From Trebonia sp963822615 (GTDB lineage: Bacteria > Actinomycetota > Actinomycetes > Streptosporangiales > Streptosporangiaceae), in assembly GCA_963822615.1 (NCBI GenBank), contig CAWGIM010000019.1, positions 62,001 to 126,000 of the forward strand: a DNA stretch of 64,000 nt, given 5' to 3'. The notes under the pieces are model-generated. The model was not told the DNA's origin. It saw nothing but the letters and a program-made list of their open reading frames with translations, and ran no database searches. A program made the position numbers and the translations under genes. This document shows, piece after piece, positions 1 to 7,924 of the stretch (the stretch's first letter is position 1; every line of letters begins with the position of its first letter).

Positions 1-2
1 AG

Positions 3-329
3 TTCGGCCGCCCGCTGGCCGCCTTCCAGGCGGTCGCCCAGCAGGTCGCCGACGTCTACATCGCCTCGCGCACCCTGCACCTGGCCACGGTGTCGGCGTG
101 CTGGCGGCTTGGCGCGGGCCTGGACGCGGCCGGCGACCTCGCGGTGGCGGGGTACTGGTGCGCGCACGAGGCGCCGCGCGCCGTGCGGACCTGCCATCAC
201 CTGCACGGGGGGACGGGAATGGACCAGTCCTATCCGCTGCACCGCTTCTCCGCCCTGATCAGCGATCTGGTGCGGTTCCTCGGCGGCGCCGAGTACCAAC
301 TGGAGCGGCAGGCATGTTCATTGAACTGA
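3..329 (+). CDS. chsE1: Acyl-CoA dehydrogenase, C-terminal part (ChsE1/FadE28-like), cut by window edge
   Basis: Only the last 108 residues are present; the start lies before the window. The segment reads as the C-terminal helical domain of an acyl-CoA dehydrogenase. It carries the FAD/dimer motif HLHGGTGMDQSYPLHR and ends in LGGAEYQLER. In sterol degraders ChsE1 pairs with ChsE2 as a heterotetramer that dehydrogenates the three-carbon side chain of 3-oxo-chol/pregn-type CoA esters. The pairing is inferred from order: the next gene overlaps this stop by 16 nt and is ChsE2-like, followed by hydratase and aldolase, as in the mycobacterial igr operon. Family certain, exact orthology likely. Confidence 0.85.
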   Translation, partial: FGRPLAAFQAVAQQVADVYIASRTLHLATVSACWRLGAGLDAAGDLAVAGYWCAHEAPRAVRTCHHLHGGTGMDQSYPLHRFSALISDLVRFLGGAEYQLERQACSLN

Positions 330-1465
330 CCGCGCGGCAGGCCGCGCTGCGGGACACGCTGCGCGGTTACTTCGCCGGCCTGCTCCTGCCCGCGGAACGG
401 GCCGAGCTGCTGACCGAGCGGCACGGCCCGGTCTACCGCGACGTGGTCCGCCGGATGGGCCGCGACGGCTGGCTCGGCGTGGGCTGGCCCACGGCCTACG
501 GCGGGCGCGGCTTCGGCCAGGTCGAGCAGCAGATCTTCGTGAACGAGGCGGCCCGGGCCGACGTCCCGCTGCCCGCCGTCACCTTGCAGACCGTCGGCCC
601 GGTGCTGCAGGAGCACGGCACACCCGGGCAGAAGGAGTTCTTCCTGCCCCGGATCCTGGCGGGCGAGGTCCACTTCGCGATCGGCTACACCGAGCCGGAC
701 GCCGGCACCGACCTGGCGGCGCTGCGCACCCGGGCGGTGGCCGCTGCTGACGGTGACGGCTACGTGGTGGACGGCCAGAAGATCTTCACCACCGGCGCCC
801 ACGCGGCCGACTACATCTGGCTGGCCTGCCGGACCGACCCGGACGCGCCCCGCCACCGGGGGATCACCATCTTGATCGTCGACACCGCCGATCCCGGGTT
901 CTCCTGGACGCCGATCGTCACCCACGACGGCGCCCACCACGTCAACGCGACCTACTACGACCACGTGCGGGTCCCCGCCGCCATGCGGGTGGGCGCCGAG
1001 AACGGCGGCTGGCGGCTGATCACCCAGCAGCTCAACCACGAGCGGGTGATGCTCGGCCCGGCCGGCCGGCTCGCCGCGCTGACCGACCGGGTCAGCCAGT
1101 GGGCCGCCGAGCGGTCCCTGCTCGGGCAGCCCGACGTGCGCCGGGAGCTGGCCCGGGCGCAGGCCGTCACCCGGGTCAACGAGCTGCTCAACTGGCAGGT
1201 GGCGGCGGAACCGGAGCTGAGCGTCGCCGACGCGTCGGTCACCAAGGTGTTCTCCTCCGAGCAGGCCCAGGTGATCGGGCAGGCGCTGGCCGAGGTGGTG
1301 GGCCGGCACGCCGACCCGGCCGACCCGGACAGCGCGGCGCTCATGACCTGGCTGGACGTGCAGCTCAAGCGGAACACCGTGCTGACCTTCGGCGGCGGCG
1401 TGAACGAGGTCCAGCGCGAGCTCATCGCCACCGCCGGCCTTGGCCTGCCCCGGGTGCCGCGATGA
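314..1465 (+). CDS. chsE2: Acyl-CoA dehydrogenase, ChsE2/FadE29-like
   Basis: This 383-residue flavoprotein has the usual acyl-CoA dehydrogenase layout: an N-terminal helical domain, a middle beta domain with GYTEPDAGTDLAAL (FAD/substrate loop, residues about 120-135), and a C-terminal helical domain. The ending GGGVNEVQRELIATAGLGLP is typical of FadE29-type subunits. It should dehydrogenate the steroid propionyl-CoA side chain together with the upstream subunit. The ATG at 314 is chosen because homology starts there (MFIELTARQAALRDTLRGYF) and it overlaps the upstream stop, giving translational coupling. The next gene starts in a 4-nt ATGA overlap. A longer reading upstream of 314 has no family similarity. 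Confidence 0.9.
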   Translation: MFIELTARQAALRDTLRGYFAGLLLPAERAELLTERHGPVYRDVVRRMGRDGWLGVGWPTAYGGRGFGQVEQQIFVNEAARADVPLPAVTLQTVGPVLQEHGTPGQKEFFLPRILAGEVHFAIGYTEPDAGTDLAALRTRAVAAADGDGYVVDGQKIFTTGAHAADYIWLACRTDPDAPRHRGITILIVDTADPGFSWTPIVTHDGAHHVNATYYDHVRVPAAMRVGAENGGWRLITQQLNHERVMLGPAGRLAALTDRVSQWAAERSLLGQPDVRRELARAQAVTRVNELLNWQVAAEPELSVADASVTKVFSSEQAQVIGQALAEVVGRHADPADPDSAALMTWLDVQLKRNTVLTFGGGVNEVQRELIATAGLGLPRVPR

Positions 1466-2823
1466 CGGGCCCCGGGGACGCCGCGATGACCGCGGCGGCG
1501 ATCAGGGCCGCCGCCGACCGGATCGCCGCCGCCGGGCTGAGTAAGCCGCGGCCCGCCCGCGATCCGGTCAACCGCCCGCTGATCCGCAACTGGCTGGAGG
1601 CGATCGGCGGCCAGGAAGGACCGGACTGCCTCGAGGTCGCCCCGCCGGCGATGATCCAGGTCTGGACGATGCCGGGCCTGCACGGGGCCCGCTCGGACGA
1701 CGACCCGCTCGGGGGGATGCTGGCGCTGCTCGACCAGGCCGGGTACCCCGCGATCGTCGCGACCAACTGCGACCAGGTCTACCACCGCTACGTCCGGCTG
1801 GGCGAGGAGCTGGCCGTCTCCGCCCGGCTGACCGAGGTCACCGGGCCGAAGCGGACCGCGCTTGGCGAGGGCTGGTTCGTGACCACCAGGAGCACCTGGA
1901 CCTCAGCCGGCGAACCAGTAGCCACCATGGACTTCCGGGTGCTCAAATACCGGCCCGCCCCGTCCAGCGGAGCCGCGCCTGCCTCTCCTGCCCCGCGTTC
2001 CCCGGTCATGCGACCGCTGGTCACCCAGGACACGGCCTATTTCTGGGCCGGCACCGCGGCCAGCGAACTGCGCGTGCAGCGCTGCGGCGACTGCGGGACG
2101 CCGCGCCACCCGCCGGGACCGCGGTGCCCGGCGTGCGGGGCGATGAACCCCGGGTACGTCGTCGCGGCCGGGACCGGCGAGGTCTACAGCTACGTGGTGC
2201 ACCACCACCCGCCGGTCCCGGGCAAGACGCTGCCGCTGGTGATCGCGCTGGTCGAGCTGCCCGAGGGCGTCCGGATGACCGGGGAGCTGCTTGGCGTCAA
2301 ACCGGGCGAGGTGCGGATCGGCCTGCCGGTCCGGGCCGGGTTCGTCAAGGTCGACGACGACCTGACGCTGCCGGTCTGGCGGCCGGCCTCTTCCGTGGTC
2401 CTGCCGCCGCTGGTCATCGACGTGACCCCCACGTTCGTGATCTCGGCGGCGCTCGCCACCCGGGACTTCCAGGACGTCCACCACGACCGGGACCGGGCCG
2501 TGGCCGGCGGCGCCAGGGACATCTTCCTGAACATCCTGACCACGACCGGCCTGGTCCAGCGCTACGTCGCGGCCTGGGCCGGCCCGGACGCGGCCTTCCG
2601 GTCGATCTCGGTCCGGCTCGGCGTGCCCTGCCATGCGGGCGACACGCTCACCTTCACCGGGGTGGCGGCTGCCGCGGACGCAGGCGCGGACGGAGACGGG
2701 GCCGGCGGCGAGGCCGGAGAGCGGGTGGTCTCGGTCACCGGCCGTTGCGGCCTCGGCGACCACGTGACCGCGACGGTTCGCCTGGCCGCCGCGGGCGGCC
2801 TGGCCCGCGAGCAGGGACGCTGA
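1462..2823 (+). CDS. chsH2: Fused steroid side-chain enoyl-CoA hydratase (ChsH2-DUF35-ChsH1)
   Basis: The 453-residue protein combines three parts. Residues about 1-165 are a MaoC-like hot-dog domain. Residues about 205-315 are a DUF35 module whose zinc ribbon is CGDCGTP...RCPACG, followed by an OB fold. Residues about 320-450 are a second MaoC domain with the hydratase motif DVHHDRDRA. In Mycobacterium ChsH2 (MaoC-DUF35) and ChsH1 (MaoC) are separate polypeptides that form the hydratase acting after ChsE1-E2, and the DUF35 part binds the aldolase Ltp2. Here both are in one reading frame. Residues about 395-415 form an Ala/Gly/Asp-rich insert in the last domain. The stop overlaps the ltp2 start (TGATG). 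Function inferred from domains and operon. Confidence 0.88.
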   Translation: MTGPGDAAMTAAAIRAAADRIAAAGLSKPRPARDPVNRPLIRNWLEAIGGQEGPDCLEVAPPAMIQVWTMPGLHGARSDDDPLGGMLALLDQAGYPAIVATNCDQVYHRYVRLGEELAVSARLTEVTGPKRTALGEGWFVTTRSTWTSAGEPVATMDFRVLKYRPAPSSGAAPASPAPRSPVMRPLVTQDTAYFWAGTAASELRVQRCGDCGTPRHPPGPRCPACGAMNPGYVVAAGTGEVYSYVVHHHPPVPGKTLPLVIALVELPEGVRMTGELLGVKPGEVRIGLPVRAGFVKVDDDLTLPVWRPASSVVLPPLVIDVTPTFVISAALATRDFQDVHHDRDRAVAGGARDIFLNILTTTGLVQRYVAAWAGPDAAFRSISVRLGVPCHAGDTLTFTGVAAAADAGADGDGAGGEAGERVVSVTGRCGLGDHVTATVRLAAAGGLAREQGR

Positions 2824-3983
2824 TGTTCGCGGGCGCCACGGCGATCGCCGGAATCGGCGCGACCGAGTTCTCCAAGGACTCGGGCCGCAGCGAGCTGCGC
2901 CTCGCGGTCGAGGCGGTCACCGCCGCGCTGGCCGACGCCGGCCTGGCCCCGGCCGACGTCGACGGCCTGGTCACCTTCACCATGGACGGCAACGCGGAGA
3001 TCGCCGTCGCCCGCGAGCTCGGGCTGCGCGAGCTGCGCTTCTTCAGCCAGGTGGGTTACGGCGGCGGCGCCGCCTGCGGGACCGTGCTGCACGCGGCGCT
3101 GGCCGTCGCCACCGGCACGGCCGACGTCGTGGTCTGCTACCGGGCGCTCAACGAGCGCTCAGGCCGCCGGTTCGGCCAGGTGGCGGCCGGCCTGGCGGGC
3201 GTACCGACCACCGCCGGGACCGACAACGGCTGGCACTACCCGGCCGGACTGGCCACGCCGGCCGCGCAGGTCGCGATGGTCGCCCGCCGGTACATGCACG
3301 ACTACGGGGCCACCAGCGAGGACTTCGGCCGGGTGACGGTCGCGGACCGCAGGCACGCCGCCGCCAACCCGGCCGCGTGGTTCTACCAGCGCCCGGTCAC
3401 CCTGGACGACCACCAGCGGTCCCGCCTGATCGCCGAGCCGCTGCGCCTGCTCGACTGCTGCCAGGAGAGCGACGGCGCCGTGGCCGTGGTCGTCACCAGC
3501 CTCGACCGCGCCCGCGACCTGGCCCGGCGGCCCGCCGTGATCGCCGCCGCCGCCCAGGGCAGCGGGCCCGGGCAGTTCATCATGACCAGCTACTACCGCG
3601 ACGAGCTGGCCGCGCTGCCCGAGATGGGCGTGGTGGCCGGCCAGCTCTGGCGGCAGGCGGGCATCGGGCCCGCCGACGTGCGGACCGCGGTCCTCTACGA
3701 CCACTTCACCCCGTACGTGCTCCTCCAGCTGGAGGAGCTCGGCTTCTGCGCCCGCGGCGAGGCCCGCGAGTTCATCGCCGGCGGCGCGATCGAACTGGGC
3801 GGCCGGCTGCCGCTCAACCCGCACGGCGGCCAGCTCGGCGAGGCCTACATCCACGGCATGAACGGCATCGCCGAGGCGGTCCGCCAGGTTCGGGGGACCT
3901 CGGTCAACCAGGTCCCGGGCGACGGCCCGGTCCTGGTCACCGCGGGCACCGGCGTCCCCACCAGCGGGCTGATCCTGGCGTAA
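2823..3983 (+). CDS. ltp2: Steroid side-chain aldolase, lipid-transfer protein Ltp2-like (thiolase fold)
   Basis: This 386-residue thiolase-superfamily protein starts IAGIGATEFSKDSGRSELRL and carries GYGGGAACGTVLHAA and the C-terminal LNPHGGQLGEAYIHGMNG loop. That pattern marks SCP2-thiolase/Ltp proteins. Ltp2 is a retro-aldolase that removes propionyl-CoA from the C17 side chain, working bound to the DUF35 domain of ChsH2, which is encoded immediately upstream. The ATG at 2823 shares a base with the previous stop. A GC-rich hairpin (GCGGCC/GGCCGC arms, 3988-4002) follows the stop but lacks a T tract. Last gene of the + strand operon; confident by family and context. Confidence 0.9.
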   Translation: MFAGATAIAGIGATEFSKDSGRSELRLAVEAVTAALADAGLAPADVDGLVTFTMDGNAEIAVARELGLRELRFFSQVGYGGGAACGTVLHAALAVATGTADVVVCYRALNERSGRRFGQVAAGLAGVPTTAGTDNGWHYPAGLATPAAQVAMVARRYMHDYGATSEDFGRVTVADRRHAAANPAAWFYQRPVTLDDHQRSRLIAEPLRLLDCCQESDGAVAVVVTSLDRARDLARRPAVIAAAAQGSGPGQFIMTSYYRDELAALPEMGVVAGQLWRQAGIGPADVRTAVLYDHFTPYVLLQLEELGFCARGEAREFIAGGAIELGGRLPLNPHGGQLGEAYIHGMNGIAEAVRQVRGTSVNQVPGDGPVLVTAGTGVPTSGLILA

Positions 3984-4006
3984 CCGAGCGGCCAAGGGCC
4001 GCCCGG

Positions 4007-4240
4007 CTACGCTGGCCGCAGGCCGCCGGCGCGCGTCCCGCCACGCCCGGGCCGCCGCGGCCCGCCCGGCACCTGCCGGCGCGGCCGCGCGAGCGGCTGG
4101 TGGTACCGCTGGCGGTGCCGCTGGCCCGGCCGCCCGGCCGGAACGAGCGCGATCGCGAAGCACAGCCCGACGGTCACCAGGGCCGCCACCGCCATCACTG
4201 CCCAGAACGCCGGCCAGAAGTCGGCTGCGAAGCTCAGCAC
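4007..4240 (-). CDS. Small single-pass membrane protein, KstR-box associated
   Basis: The reading frame encodes 77 residues from a GTG start at 4240. A strong ribosome site (GAGGAGG) lies 8 nt upstream, which argues that it is real. Residues about 8-34 are one hydrophobic segment (FWPAFWAVMAVAALVTVGLC...); the rest is very Arg/Pro/Gly-rich and probably cytoplasmic. It lies downstream of kstD on the same strand, but the 128-nt gap holds a perfect KstR consensus site (4357-4370), so it may have its own sterol-controlled promoter. No family recognised. The basic tail could be partly non-native if the true stop is elsewhere. Confidence 0.5.
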   Translation of the reverse strand: MLSFAADFWPAFWAVMAVAALVTVGLCFAIALVPAGRPGQRHRQRYHQPLARPRRQVPGGPRRPGRGGTRAGGLRPA

Positions 4241-4356
4241 TGACCTCGCCTCCTCGTGTCCGCCTCTTCGCCAGAGGCACGCGACCCCCTGTTTCCGGGG
4301 TACGCCGTTACCCTCCCAGCTCCGGTAGCGGCCGGGTAGGGCCCTAAGGCCCGAAA

Positions 4357-4370
4357 TGGAACGTGTTCTA
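4357..4370. promoter_or_regulatory. KstR-type operator overlapping the kstD stop codon
   Basis: The 14 bases TGGAACGTGTTCTA fit the KstR consensus TnnAACnnGTTnnA at every fixed position. The last three bases are the reverse complement of the kstD stop codon TAG. The only gene it could control at close range is the small membrane protein starting at 4240, 117 nt away. Read on the minus strand it is nearly identical (13 of 14) to the site at 6078-6091. Confidence 0.65.
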
Positions 4371-6056
4371 GCTAACGCCGGCAGCGGCCAGGTCGAGGGC
4401 GGCGATGTAGCCGAACGTCATGGCCGGGCCGATCGTCGCGCCCGCGCCCGCGTAGCTGTGGCCCATCACCGACGCGCTGGCGTTGCCCGCGGCGTACAGG
4501 CCCGGGATCGGGGTGCCGTCTTCGCGCAGCACCCGGGCCCGTGCGTCGGTGCGCAGGCCGCCCTTGGTGCCCAGGTCGCCCGGGACGATCTTGACCGCGT
4601 AGAACGGCGGCCTGGCCAGCGGGGCCAGGTTCGGGTTGGGCCGGCGGCGGGGGTCACCGTAGTAGCGGTCGTAGGCCGAGTCGCCGCGGCCGAACTCCTC
4701 GTCGCGGCCCTTGCGGGCGAACTCGTTGAACCGCGCCACGGTCGCCGCGAGCGCGCCCGCCTCGATGCCGGCCGCGGCGCCGAGCGCGGCCAGGTCCGGC
4801 CCGCGGAAGACCGCCCCCGCGGCGTACCAGCGGCGGGGCAGCGGCCGGCCCGGCGGGAGGCCGGCGAAGACGTAGCGGTCCCGGTAGCGCTGGTCGAAGA
4901 CCAGCCAGGCCGGGATGTGCGGGTTGTCGTCCGTGTGCCCGTCGTACATGGCGTGCACGGCGTCGACGTACGGGGCCGACTCGTTCACGAACCTCCGCCC
5001 GGCGCCGTTGACCAGCAGGCAGCCGGGCAGGCTGCGCTCGGCCAGGCAGAAGTACGGCCCGCCGGGCAGCGCGATCGCCGGGCCCCACCAGGCGTCGTCC
5101 ATCAGCCCGGTCGCGGCGCCGAGCTGCTGGCCCGCGACGATCCCGTCGCCGGTGTTCCCGGCCGCGCCGGTCGTCCACTCGGCGCTGACCGGTGCCCGCT
5201 GGTACCGGCGGCGCATGTCCGCGTTCCGCTCGAACCCGCCGCTGGCGACCAGGACGCCGCGCCGGGCCCGGATCAGCAGGGGCTGGCCGTCCCGGGTCGC
5301 GCGGACCCCGGTGACCCGGCCGCCGGCCAGCTCCAGGGCGGTCAGCGAGGTGTTCAGCCAGACCGGCACGCCGCTGTCGAGCAGCCCCGCCCGCAGTCCG
5401 GCGGCCAGCGCCTGCCCCATGCTGAGCGTCCGCTTTCCCCGCAGGCGGGAGCGGGCGAGGCGGCCCGCGATCCTGGCCCCGGCCAGCAGGGCGCGCGGGT
5501 GCCTGGGGCCGAGGCTGAGCCAGCGGTAGTCGGCCTGGGTGACGGCCACGCCGCTGGGAACCGGCAGGTAGGGCCGGTTCAGCCGGGCCAGCTCGCCGCC
5601 CAGCAGGCTCCCGTCGAACGGCACCGGCTCGACGCTGCGCCCGCCCGCGAGGCCGCCAGGCGCCTCGGGGTAGTAGTCCGCGTAGCCCGGCACCCAGGTG
5701 AACCGCAGCGGCGTTGCCGCCAGCACGAGGTCGAGCATGGCCGGGCAGTGCTCGAGGAGCGCGCGCCGCAGCTCGGCCGGCACGTCGCCGCCGGTGACGT
5801 AGGCCAGGTAGTCGCGCGCGAGCTCGGGAGTGTCGGCCACCCCGGCGCGGCGCAGCACCGCGTTGCCCGGTGCCCAGATCCCGCCGCCGGAACGGGCGGT
5901 GGACCCGCCGAACGCGCCCGTCTTCTCCAGCACCACGGCCGACAAGCCCAGCCGGGCCGCGGCCAGCGCGGCCGTCATGCCCGCGGCCCCGCTGCCCGCC
6001 ACCACGACGTCGAACTCGTCGCGGCCGCCTCCGCCCGCTGCCGGCTCAGTTGTCAT
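4368..6056 (-). CDS. kstD: 3-ketosteroid delta1-dehydrogenase KstD
   Basis: The 562-residue flavoenzyme starts with the dinucleotide motif VVVAGSGAAGMTAA (residues about 15-30) followed by GGSTARSGGGIWAPGN, the KstD signature. The C-terminus has VPGDLGTKGGL and GLYAAGNASASVMGHSYAG then GATIGPAMTFGYIAA, which form the flavin and steroid pocket including the conserved Tyr/Gly. It introduces the 1,2 double bond in ring A of 3-keto-4-ene steroids, a step needed for ring B opening with KshAB. The ATG at 6056 has GGGAGG 4 nt upstream. A KstR operator lies 22 nt upstream, shared with the divergent flavoprotein gene. Length and motifs are normal for the family. Confidence 0.93.
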   Translation of the reverse strand: MTTEPAAGGGGRDEFDVVVAGSGAAGMTAALAAARLGLSAVVLEKTGAFGGSTARSGGGIWAPGNAVLRRAGVADTPELARDYLAYVTGGDVPAELRRALLEHCPAMLDLVLAATPLRFTWVPGYADYYPEAPGGLAGGRSVEPVPFDGSLLGGELARLNRPYLPVPSGVAVTQADYRWLSLGPRHPRALLAGARIAGRLARSRLRGKRTLSMGQALAAGLRAGLLDSGVPVWLNTSLTALELAGGRVTGVRATRDGQPLLIRARRGVLVASGGFERNADMRRRYQRAPVSAEWTTGAAGNTGDGIVAGQQLGAATGLMDDAWWGPAIALPGGPYFCLAERSLPGCLLVNGAGRRFVNESAPYVDAVHAMYDGHTDDNPHIPAWLVFDQRYRDRYVFAGLPPGRPLPRRWYAAGAVFRGPDLAALGAAAGIEAGALAATVARFNEFARKGRDEEFGRGDSAYDRYYGDPRRRPNPNLAPLARPPFYAVKIVPGDLGTKGGLRTDARARVLREDGTPIPGLYAAGNASASVMGHSYAGAGATIGPAMTFGYIAALDLAAAGVS

Positions 6057-6077
6057 GCCGCCTCCCGGCTTCCATAC

Positions 6078-6091
6078 TAGAACACGTTACA
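6078..6091. promoter_or_regulatory. KstR-type operator between kstD and the divergent flavoprotein gene
   Basis: TAGAACACGTTACA matches TnnAACnnGTTnnA exactly. It sits between the start codons of two divergent steroid flavoprotein genes (6056 and 6120), so one site can repress both. Confidence 0.75.
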
Positions 6092-6119
6092 GTTTTTGGC
6101 CGGAGCGGGAGGAGGCGGC

Positions 6120-7850
6120 TTGCCCGCGGACTGGGATGACGAGGCGGACTGGGATATCGAGGCCGGCTGGGACATCGAGGCCGACGTGGTGGTGGTCGGA
6201 TTCGGGGCGGCGGGCGCCTGCGCCGCCCTGGAGGCGGCCGTGGCCGGGTGCTCGGTGCTGGTCCTCGACCGGTTCACCGGGGGCGGGGCCACCGCGCTGT
6301 CCGGCGGCATCGTGTACGCGGGCGGCGGTACCCGGCAGCAGCGCGCGGCCGGCGTCAGCGACTCGGCCGAGGCGATGCTCGGCTACCTGCGCACCGAGGC
6401 GGGCGACGTGGTGCCGGACTGGACGCTGCGCGAGTTCTGCGACGGCAGCGCGGCCATGCTCGCCTGGCTGGAGGGCCACGGGGTGCCGTTCGAGGGCAGC
6501 CTGTGCCCGGACAAGACGTCGTACCCCACCAACCGTCACTACCTGTATTACTCGGGCAGCGAGTTCTCCGCCCGCGCCGCCGCCCCGCCCGCGCCCCGGG
6601 GACACCGGGCCCGCGGCCGCGGTGCCTCCGGCGGCCTGCTGTTCGCCCGGCTGGCCGCGGCCGCGCGCGCGGCCGGCGTCGAAGTGGCCGGCCAGACCCG
6701 GGCCGAGCGCCTGTTCACCGACGACGGGCGGGTGACCGGGGTCGCCTGCCGCTCGCTGCGCGGCGCGCCGTGGTGGGTGCGGGCGGCGCACCGCGCGCTG
6801 CACCGGGCGGCCAGCAAACCGTACCTGTACGCGCCGCAGCTCGGACGGCTCGGGCACCGGCCGGCCGACTGGCTGGAGCGCCGGTACGGGCGGCCGCTGC
6901 GGGTGGGCGCGAGGCGCGGGGTGGTGATCGCGGCCGGGGGCTTCGGCGCGAACCGGCCCATGCTGCGCACTCACGTGCCGTCCGCCCGCGGCGGCCTGCC
7001 GCTGGCGACGCCGGGCGACGACGGCAGCGGCATCCGGCTCGGGACCGGGGCCGGGGGAGCGACCGCGCTGCTCGACCGGGCCTCGGTCTGGCGCTTCCTC
7101 AGCCCGCCGCCCGCCCTGCTGCACGGGGTGCTGGTCGACGCGGAAGGGAAGCGGGTCTGCGACGAGTCCCGCTACGGGGCAGCGATCGGCGACGAGGTCG
7201 TCCGCCGCGGCGGACGGGCCTGGCTGCTGGTGGACCGGGCCACCGTCACCCTCGCGCGGCGGCAGGTACGCCGCACGACGCTGTGGTTCCAGCGGCCGCA
7301 GGCCTGGTACCTGCTGACCCGCGGCCGGGTGAGCGCGGATACGGTGGCCGGCGTCGCGGCCAAGGCCGGGGTCGACCCCGGCGGCCTGGCCGCCACCCTG
7401 TCCGCTTACAACGCGGCCGCTTACGACGCGGCCGCTTACGACGCGGGCGCGGGTAACGCCGGCGTTCCCGGCCGCGCGCCCGACCCGGCGGGCAAGCCGG
7501 CCGACCTGGTCCGCGCGCAGGACCAGCCGCCCTACTCGCTGATCGACGTCTCGATCCGGCGCCGCCCGCTCTACCCGGCTCCGGTGCTGACCCTCGGCGG
7601 CCTGGTCACCGACCCGGGAACCGGCCAGGTGCTGCGAGCCGACGGAACCGCCGTCCCCGGTCTCTACGCGGCCGGGCGGAGCGCGGTCGGCCTGTGCTCG
7701 CGGTCCTACGTCAGCGGGCTGTCCATCGCCGACTGCGTCTTCTCCGGCCGGCGGGCGGGCCGCCACGCGGCTGAGCAGGCGCGCCCGTTAGTTTGCCGGG
7801 GGCGGCGCAGCGAGCCGGGTGACGCGGGTCCACCAGGTACCAGCCGGTGA
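6120..7850 (+). CDS. KstD-like FAD-binding steroid dehydrogenase
   Basis: The 576-residue protein has an FAD motif VVVVGFGAAGACAALEAA and GGGATALSGGIVYAGGG in its first 75 residues. Its C-terminus reads GLYAAGRSAVGLCSRSYVSG then LSIADCVFSGRRAG. This is the fumarate-reductase/KstD flavoprotein superfamily, but the KstD block GATIGPAMTFGY is replaced, so it is a different subfamily. A ring A dehydrogenase such as 3-oxo-5alpha-steroid 4-dehydrogenase is plausible. TTG at 6120 is preferred: GGGAGGAGG lies 5 nt upstream, whereas TTG at 6096 is only 4 nt from the operator. The N-terminus has three 6-residue acidic repeats and residues about 429-443 have three AY[ND]A[AG] repeats. KstR control inferred from 6078-6091. 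Confidence 0.75.
   Translation: MPADWDDEADWDIEAGWDIEADVVVVGFGAAGACAALEAAVAGCSVLVLDRFTGGGATALSGGIVYAGGGTRQQRAAGVSDSAEAMLGYLRTEAGDVVPDWTLREFCDGSAAMLAWLEGHGVPFEGSLCPDKTSYPTNRHYLYYSGSEFSARAAAPPAPRGHRARGRGASGGLLFARLAAAARAAGVEVAGQTRAERLFTDDGRVTGVACRSLRGAPWWVRAAHRALHRAASKPYLYAPQLGRLGHRPADWLERRYGRPLRVGARRGVVIAAGGFGANRPMLRTHVPSARGGLPLATPGDDGSGIRLGTGAGGATALLDRASVWRFLSPPPALLHGVLVDAEGKRVCDESRYGAAIGDEVVRRGGRAWLLVDRATVTLARRQVRRTTLWFQRPQAWYLLTRGRVSADTVAGVAAKAGVDPGGLAATLSAYNAAAYDAAAYDAGAGNAGVPGRAPDPAGKPADLVRAQDQPPYSLIDVSIRRRPLYPAPVLTLGGLVTDPGTGQVLRADGTAVPGLYAAGRSAVGLCSRSYVSGLSIADCVFSGRRAGRHAAEQARPLVCRGRRSEPGDAGPPGTSR
6129..6182 (+). repeat. Three 18-bp tandem repeats at the 5' end of the KstD-like gene
   Basis: Copies at 6129-6146, 6147-6164 and 6165-6182 follow the pattern GACTGGGATATCGAGGCC with few changes. 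They encode D/G-W-D-[DI]-E-A three times just before the FAD-binding fold, giving an acidic, Trp-containing N-terminal tail that family members normally lack. Confidence 0.85.
7404..7448 (+). repeat. Three 15-bp tandem repeats inside the KstD-like gene
   Basis: The unit GCTTACGACGCGGCC occurs three times in frame with one or two changes, encoding AYNAA-AYDAA-AYDAG. It lengthens a surface loop before the C-terminal flavin-binding part. Confidence 0.85.
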
Positions 7851-7924
7851 TGACCTGGTGATCTCGTCTGAGCTGGCACCGGTCGCCACTCTCGTCCCAT
7901 TGATTCAGCCCAAGTCATGACATC

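Noticed and set aside
2124..2820. N-terminal extension of ltp2 back to 2124
   Set aside because: The added 230 residues are Arg/Gly shadow sequence over the hydratase gene; the TGATG junction at 2821-2825 marks the real start.
4356..6080. 574-codon + strand open frame opposite kstD
   Set aside because: Low-complexity Arg/Gly/Ala product with no family features; a mirror of the GC-rich kstD codons. kstD has all its motifs on the other strand.
6087..7766. 559-codon minus-strand frame opposite the KstD-like gene
   Set aside because: Arg/Gly/Pro/Val-rich product without motifs; the + strand flavoprotein explains the region.
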